64,000 nucleotides of DNA, taken from NCBI GenBank assembly GCA_963793645.1, contig CAWCAW010000008.1, positions 124,001 through 188,000 of the forward strand, read 5' to 3'. The notes beneath the pieces are model-generated. The model was given only the letters and a program-made list of their open reading frames with translations. It ran no database searches and was not told the DNA's origin. Each line of letters opens with the position of its first letter. Position 1 is the stretch's first letter. A program made the position numbers and the translations under genes. Positions 60,207-64,000 of the stretch are shown one piece after another. This DNA is from CAWCAW01 sp963793645. Its GTDB lineage: Bacteria > Actinomycetota > Acidimicrobiia > Acidimicrobiales > UBA8190.

Positions 60207-60960
60207 GCCGCAAATGGCGTCACGCGGAAGCCCGATTCCTCCAGCGCCTGGCGAAGGCGACGAGCCATCGCCACCGAGCCCACGGTGTCACCGTGGACGC
60301 AGATCGACGCGGCATGCATATCAACCCATGCACCGTCAACGCTTTGGACGCCACCGTCAGCAGCGAGCGAGAGTGCCTGTTGCACGGCATGGTCGGGGTC
60401 CTCGATGACCGCGCCGGCAAGGTCGCGAGGCACGAGGGTGCCGTCACTCCGATACGCACGATCAGCGAAGCCTTCGGTGACCACGGTGACTCCGAGGCGC
60501 TCGGCTTCGTCCACCGCCACGGAGCCCGCCGCCACCAAGAGCACGAGGTCGCCGTAGGCGCGCACGGCCAGGGCGACGGCCCGGGCATGTTCGCTGTCGA
60601 CGGTGATTCGGTTGTAGAGCGCGCCATGGGGCTTGACGAAGCGGACCTTGGTCCCACACGCGCGCGCGCAATGGCGTCGAGAGCGCCCACCTGGTAGATG
60701 ATGTCGTCGGCCAGGCGCGTCACGTCCACCTCGATGGGGCGCCGACCGAATCCGTCGCGATCGGCATAAGAAGGGTGCGCGCCGATGGCTACGCCGCGAC
60801 GATGCGCCTCGAGCACCGTCTGATGCATCACGACCGGATCCCCGGCGTGAAAACCGCAGGCCACGCTGGCGCTCGTCACCACGTCGAGAAGTGGTCCGTC
60901 GTCGCCGTCGGGGGCAGCCTCTTCCCCGACATCGGCGTTCAGATCGATGCATCGAGGCAT
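60203..60960 (-). CDS. pxpA: 5-oxoprolinase subunit A (LamB/YcsF) with one frame break
   Basis: This is the LamB/YcsF family partner of PxpBC. The start CIDLNADVGEEAAPDGDDGP, ACGFHAGDPVVMHQTVLEAH and IGAHPSYADRDGFGRR are canonical. At about 60665 the frame changes inside a GC dinucleotide run: IIYQVGALDAIARA continues as CGTKVRFVKPHGALYNRI if two bases are removed. It then runs to the normal end (VDMHAASICVHGDTVGSVAM). Repaired length is about 251 aa, matching the family. It heads the pxpA-pxpBC-PNPOx-like run. Confidence 0.87.
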
Positions 60961-61005
60961 CGCTCCAGTATGGCGAGCGTCGCTTGGGGCTGCCTATATG
61001 TGCTG

Positions 61006-61941
61006 TCAGCGCACGCTCACCACAAAGGAGCGGGCCACCTTGTCATGCCAGGCCTGGCGCCGTTGGTCCCACAAAGGGGAGAGGCCGTTGATGACAAAGA
61101 GGATGCCGAATCCCAGATACGTGGCGAAGAAAAAGACGCGCCGCGCCAACGCACGCCCGGCACCAATCGGGCCACCTGAGTCGGCGTCTCGAACGGCAAT
61201 ACCCACGGCCCGCTTGCCGATGGTTTGACCTGATTTTCCACCGTCCAAAAAGGCGAAGTACCCGAGAGCGATGACAAAGGCGACGCCCAGCGCCGACCAC
61301 ACGCTGTCAGGCACCGATCGGCCCCCGTTCACCGAAATCGAAGTCGTCGAACCTCCGGTCGCGAAAGCCACGATGAACAGGGTTGGCACGAGGAGGATGA
61401 GTCCGTCAACGAACAAGGCGAGGAACCGCTGCCACCACTGGGCCATAGGCCTCCCGAGCACATCCAACGGGCCCGGGTCGAACCCCACGCCGTTTCCAGG
61501 AAGCTGATGAGGACTCCACTGAGGCGCCCACGCGCCCGACTCGTAGGAGGGTGACGTCCACCTGTCCTCGCCGTAAGGGTCCGAAGGTGGAGGGGGGAGC
61601 GTGGGCGGCGAGGGCGCAGGCGGAGGAGGTGCAGACGGCGGAGGTGCAGACGGCGGAGGTGCAGACGGCGGAGGTGCAGACGGCGGAGGTGCAGACGGCG
61701 GAGGTGCAGACGGCGGAGGTGCAGACGGCGGAGGTGCAGTCGGCGGAGGTGCAGACGGCGGAGGTGCAGTCGGCGGGGGAGGTGGGTAAGGGTCGGAATC
61801 GGTTTCAGTTGCGGCTGACGGCGGTGGCGGTGCGGACGCGGGAGGAGCAGATGACGACGGGAACGATTGCTGGGGCGATGCGGAACCAGATGCGTCGTCA
61901 TTCGAGTGCGAATCTCCGGCCGGAGCCGCGTTGTCGGCCAT
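61006..61941 (-). CDS. RDD-family membrane protein with Pro-rich N-terminus
   Basis: This 311-aa protein starts at ATG 61941 (MADNAAPAGDS). Residues 15-130 are disordered and Pro-rich, with a run of Ser-Ala-Pro-Pro-Pro units encoded by a 15-bp repeat. The RDD domain follows: AQWWQRFLALFVDGLILLVP (first TM with Arg/Asp), FLDGGKSGQTIGKRAVGIAV, and RVFFFATYLGFGILFVINGL. RDD proteins are often ion antiporters or stress-envelope proteins. It is divergent from the MarP-like gene (106 bp) and lies just upstream of pxpA on the same strand. Confidence 0.88.
   Translation of the reverse strand: MADNAAPAGDSHSNDDASGSASPQQSFPSSSAPPASAPPPPSAATETDSDPYPPPPPTAPPPSAPPPTAPPPSAPPPSAPPPSAPPPSAPPPSAPPPSAPPPSAPPPPAPSPPTLPPPPSDPYGEDRWTSPSYESGAWAPQWSPHQLPGNGVGFDPGPLDVLGRPMAQWWQRFLALFVDGLILLVPTLFIVAFATGGSTTSISVNGGRSVPDSVWSALGVAFVIALGYFAFLDGGKSGQTIGKRAVGIAVRDADSGGPIGAGRALARRVFFFATYLGFGILFVINGLSPLWDQRRQAWHDKVARSFVVSVR
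61625..61774. repeat. 15-bp tandem repeat inside the RDD gene
   Basis: Ten units of GGAGGTGCAGACGGC (plus-strand sense) are present, two of them with GCAGTCGGC at the end. The frame is kept, and each unit adds Ser/Thr-Ala-Pro-Pro-Pro to the cytoplasmic N-terminus. Near-identity of units means copy number could change quickly. Confidence 0.92.
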
Positions 61942-62047
61942 GGGCGTCGGTCCTTTGCTCTGCGTCGGCCGTAGCACCACGATCGCTCGACGGAGGGGAC
62001 CTGCCATCTTCGCACGACGAGCAGCAAGTGAGGGAGGATCTGGAGCG

Positions 62048-63244
62048 GTGAACTGGGTCGACTACGTGCTTCTCGCCCTCGTTGCCTTGTCCGGCATCCA
62101 CGGCCTGCGTCTCGGCGCGGCCATGCAGGTCCTGTCCTTCGGGGGCTTCTGGCTGGGTCTGTTCGTCGGGGTGCTTATCGCACCGCCGCTGGCGGATCTG
62201 GCCAAAGCGAAAGAGGAACGGGCCGTGATCGCCGTCGTGGTCGTGTTCGGTTTGGCCGTGATCCTGGGAGGCGTAGGACGTCTATTGGGAGCGCACTCGA
62301 GTAGCGCCTTGCAGCGGGTGCGCCTCGGTCCTATCGACTCGGCCTTCGGGGTGGCCGTGGCGGTATTCGCCACCCTCGTCGCGGCGTGGTTGGCGGCGAG
62401 CTTGTTGGCCAATAGCCAATTCCCGACCCTGGCATCGGCGATGGAAAAGTCACGAATCGTCCGCGCCATGGACAGGCTGCTTCCCCCGCTGCCCACCGTG
62501 TTCGCCCGAATTCAATCGCTGCTTTCTTCAGAAGGCTTTCCGGTGGTCTTCAATGGCTTGCCCCCTCAGCTCTCGGCGCCGGTCATTCCCCCGAGCACGT
62601 CAGCCGTTCGTCAAGCGGTGATCGATGCCGAACCCTCCACCGTGCAGATCGTCGGCTCGGGATGCGGCGTCATCCAGGAGGGTTCAGGGTTCGTGGTGGC
62701 GCCAGGGTATGTAGTGACCAACGCCCACGTGGTGGCGGGCATAGCCCAGCCGTTTGTCGTGGACGCCACGGGTCGTCACGCGGCTACTGCCATGCTGTTC
62801 GATCCCGAGCTCGACATCGCCGTCTTGAAGGTGCCCACGCTCACCGACCCGCCTGCGCACCTCGACACCAGCGTGGTCGGAAGGGGGACGACGGGCGTGG
62901 TACTCGGGTTCCCCGAGGGCGGACCGTTCCGGTATCGCCCGGCCGCGGTGGATGCCGCATTCGAGGCGACTGGCTTGGACATCTACGGTCAGCAGCAGAC
63001 GACTCGAGAGGTCTACCAGCTCAACGCCCTGGTGCAGCCGGGGAACTCCGGCGGACCCCTGGTGGCTTCGGGTGACAGCCGTCAGGGCATCCCCGACGGG
63101 ACCGTCGTCGGCGTCGTCTTTGCACGGTCGACCACGAACTCCAACGTCGGCTACGCGCTGGCCATGCACGCCGTCGGCGTCGACATCCAAAGGGGTGAAT
63201 CCTCCACCAGCCCATCGGGAACAGGGCAGTGCGCCTCCTCGTGA
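62048..63244 (+). CDS. MarP-like membrane serine protease (CvpA + trypsin fold)
   Basis: This 398-aa protein has four N-terminal TM helices (CvpA/colicin-V-like) and an extracytoplasmic chymotrypsin-like protease. The triad is H227 in VTNAHVVAG, D256 in PELDIAVLK and S334 in QPGNSGGPL. Two cysteines, C206 and C395, are placed as in the M. tuberculosis acid-resistance protease MarP, whose activity depends on a disulfide. GTG 62048 follows GAGGGAGG. The expected role is periplasmic pH or oxidative-stress resistance and cell-wall hydrolase processing. Confidence 0.92.
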   Translation: MNWVDYVLLALVALSGIHGLRLGAAMQVLSFGGFWLGLFVGVLIAPPLADLAKAKEERAVIAVVVVFGLAVILGGVGRLLGAHSSSALQRVRLGPIDSAFGVAVAVFATLVAAWLAASLLANSQFPTLASAMEKSRIVRAMDRLLPPLPTVFARIQSLLSSEGFPVVFNGLPPQLSAPVIPPSTSAVRQAVIDAEPSTVQIVGSGCGVIQEGSGFVVAPGYVVTNAHVVAGIAQPFVVDATGRHAATAMLFDPELDIAVLKVPTLTDPPAHLDTSVVGRGTTGVVLGFPEGGPFRYRPAAVDAAFEATGLDIYGQQQTTREVYQLNALVQPGNSGGPLVASGDSRQGIPDGTVVGVVFARSTTNSNVGYALAMHAVGVDIQRGESSTSPSGTGQCASS

Positions 63245-63305
63245 GCATCCTGGCCTGACGACGAGTCGCGCCGCGTACCGCTGTCCCGCTCGCCCGAGGT
63301 AAGAA

Positions 63306-64000
63306 TGAGGACCGTGGCCCAACCCATCGAGGACTACGGCATCATCGGCGACACCCACACCGCCGCCCTGGTTGGGCGAAACGGCTCGATCGATTGGCTC
63401 TGTCTCCCTCGCTTTGATTCGGAGTCGTGCTTTGCGCAGTTGCTCGGTGGCCCGCACAACGGCTTTTGGCGCATAGCGCCGTCGGATGAGAAGTACGAGG
63501 TAAAGCGCCACTACCGAGGGGACACCCTCGTTCTCGAGACAGAGTTCGAAGTCGAGGGCGGGCGCGTGCGTCTAGTGGACTGTATGCCCATTCGCGAAAG
63601 CCACCCTCAGGTCGTGCGCATCGTGGAAGGGGTATCGGGCCGGGTCGACATGCACATGGACCTGGTCATTCGCTTTGACTACGGATCCGCCGTTCCGTGG
63701 GTGAGCGAAAACGGCGGCCTGCTGACTGCGGTGGCCGGCCCCGACGCCGTAGCTCTGTGGACTCCCGTACAGACCGTCGGAAAAGACTTGACGACCACGG
63801 CGGACTTCACCGTTCGCGAAGGCGAGCAGGTGCCTTTCGTGTTCACCTGGTTCGCCTCTCATGAGCCTGCGCCCCGACCCATCGACGCCCAGTTCGCCGT
63901 CGCCGATACAGAGATGTGGTGGCGCGAATGGTCATCGCACTGCACGGTCGATGGAGCGTGGCGCGACGCCGTGTTGCGTTCGTTGATCACCCTGAAGGCG
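63306..64000 (+). CDS. Glycoside hydrolase family 15 protein (5' part only)
   Basis: This is the N-terminal 231 codons of a GH15-type glucoamylase/trehalase-like protein, open at the window end. ATG 63306 gives the family start, PIEDYGIIGDTHTAALVGR then NGSIDWLCLPRFDS. The N-terminal beta-sandwich follows (VKRHYRGDTLVLETEFEVE, VDCMPIRE). The catalytic (alpha/alpha)6 barrel lies outside the window. Actinobacterial members with this start hydrolyse trehalose or alpha-glucans. It is 61 bp after the MarP-like gene on the same strand. Confidence 0.9.

Noticed and set aside
61625..61774. 15-bp repeats as a possible origin-type iteron cluster
   Set aside because: They keep the reading frame of the RDD gene and encode a Pro-rich arm; no replication gene is nearby.

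Overview
The window looks like chromosomal DNA of a high-GC actinobacterium, most likely an Acidimicrobiia-like lineage; this assignment is inference. The support is uniformly GC-rich coding with GTG starts and ATGA/GTGA overlaps, a clpS-DUF2017 pair, divergent ctaA and ctaB, a polyphosphate glucokinase, a SenX3/RegX3-like two-component system, a MarP-like protease, an SmtB/Zur pair and an LAxTG-type (sortase E-like) surface protein. LAYOUT. 1-5.8 kb: a DrrAB-like ABC exporter, then a tightly coupled sulfotransferase / alkylsulfatase-like hydrolase / SDR / VOC operon. 5.8-14.2 kb: mixed single genes (PEP-mutase-like enzyme, DUF1801 protein, a redoxin without cysteine), an MFS exporter with its TetR gene behind a good operator palindrome, msrA, and a secreted repeat/membrane fusion. 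14.4-19.1 kb: tRNA-Glu, an S51-peptidase-like/CysS-C-terminal fusion, DUF2017, clpS, ctaA, ctaB and a TlpA-like thioredoxin, linking proteolysis and cytochrome oxidase assembly. 19.1-27.3 kb: an LCP ligase, an MBL hydrolase with a PAS protein, a second ABC-2 exporter, serS (frameshifted) and the SenX3/RegX3-like pair. 27.4-33.6 kb: a compact five-gene type IV secretion-like cassette (VirB2-like, TrbL-like, a split VirB4, VirD4-like) with no relaxase or integrase beside it. 33.6-40.5 kb: P450, amidase, ppgK, a LapA-like protein, enoyl-CoA hydratase, a frameshifted thiolase-like protein and its DUF35 partner. 40.6-44.0 kb: tRNA-Arg followed by about 1.3 kb of eroded coding traces, then a thioesterase, a truncated-looking repeat protein and an M24 peptidase-like protein. 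44-52 kb: an ABC exporter behind a structured leader with a small ORF, a serine beta-lactamase-like hydrolase, a 997-residue Cys-repeat wall protein, a carotenoid oxygenase and a winged-helix regulator. 53-57.8 kb: a zinc module (smtB-zur divergent from znuA-znuC and two permeases). 57.8-64 kb: a PNPOx-like protein, pxpCB and pxpA (5-oxoprolinase), an RDD protein, a MarP-like protease and the start of a GH15 enzyme. HOW THEY WORK TOGETHER. The clearest functional units are zinc uptake with its two sensors, 5-oxoproline salvage, heme A/cytochrome oxidase assembly, fatty-acid/steroid-type catabolism (P450, crotonase, thiolase, DUF35) and the secretion-like cassette. CAVEAT. At least ten single- or two-base frame breaks, mostly insertions, fall in otherwise intact genes, including serS, which is normally essential. 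Residual sequence error is a likelier explanation than mass gene decay, and split reading frames should be read as single genes where noted.
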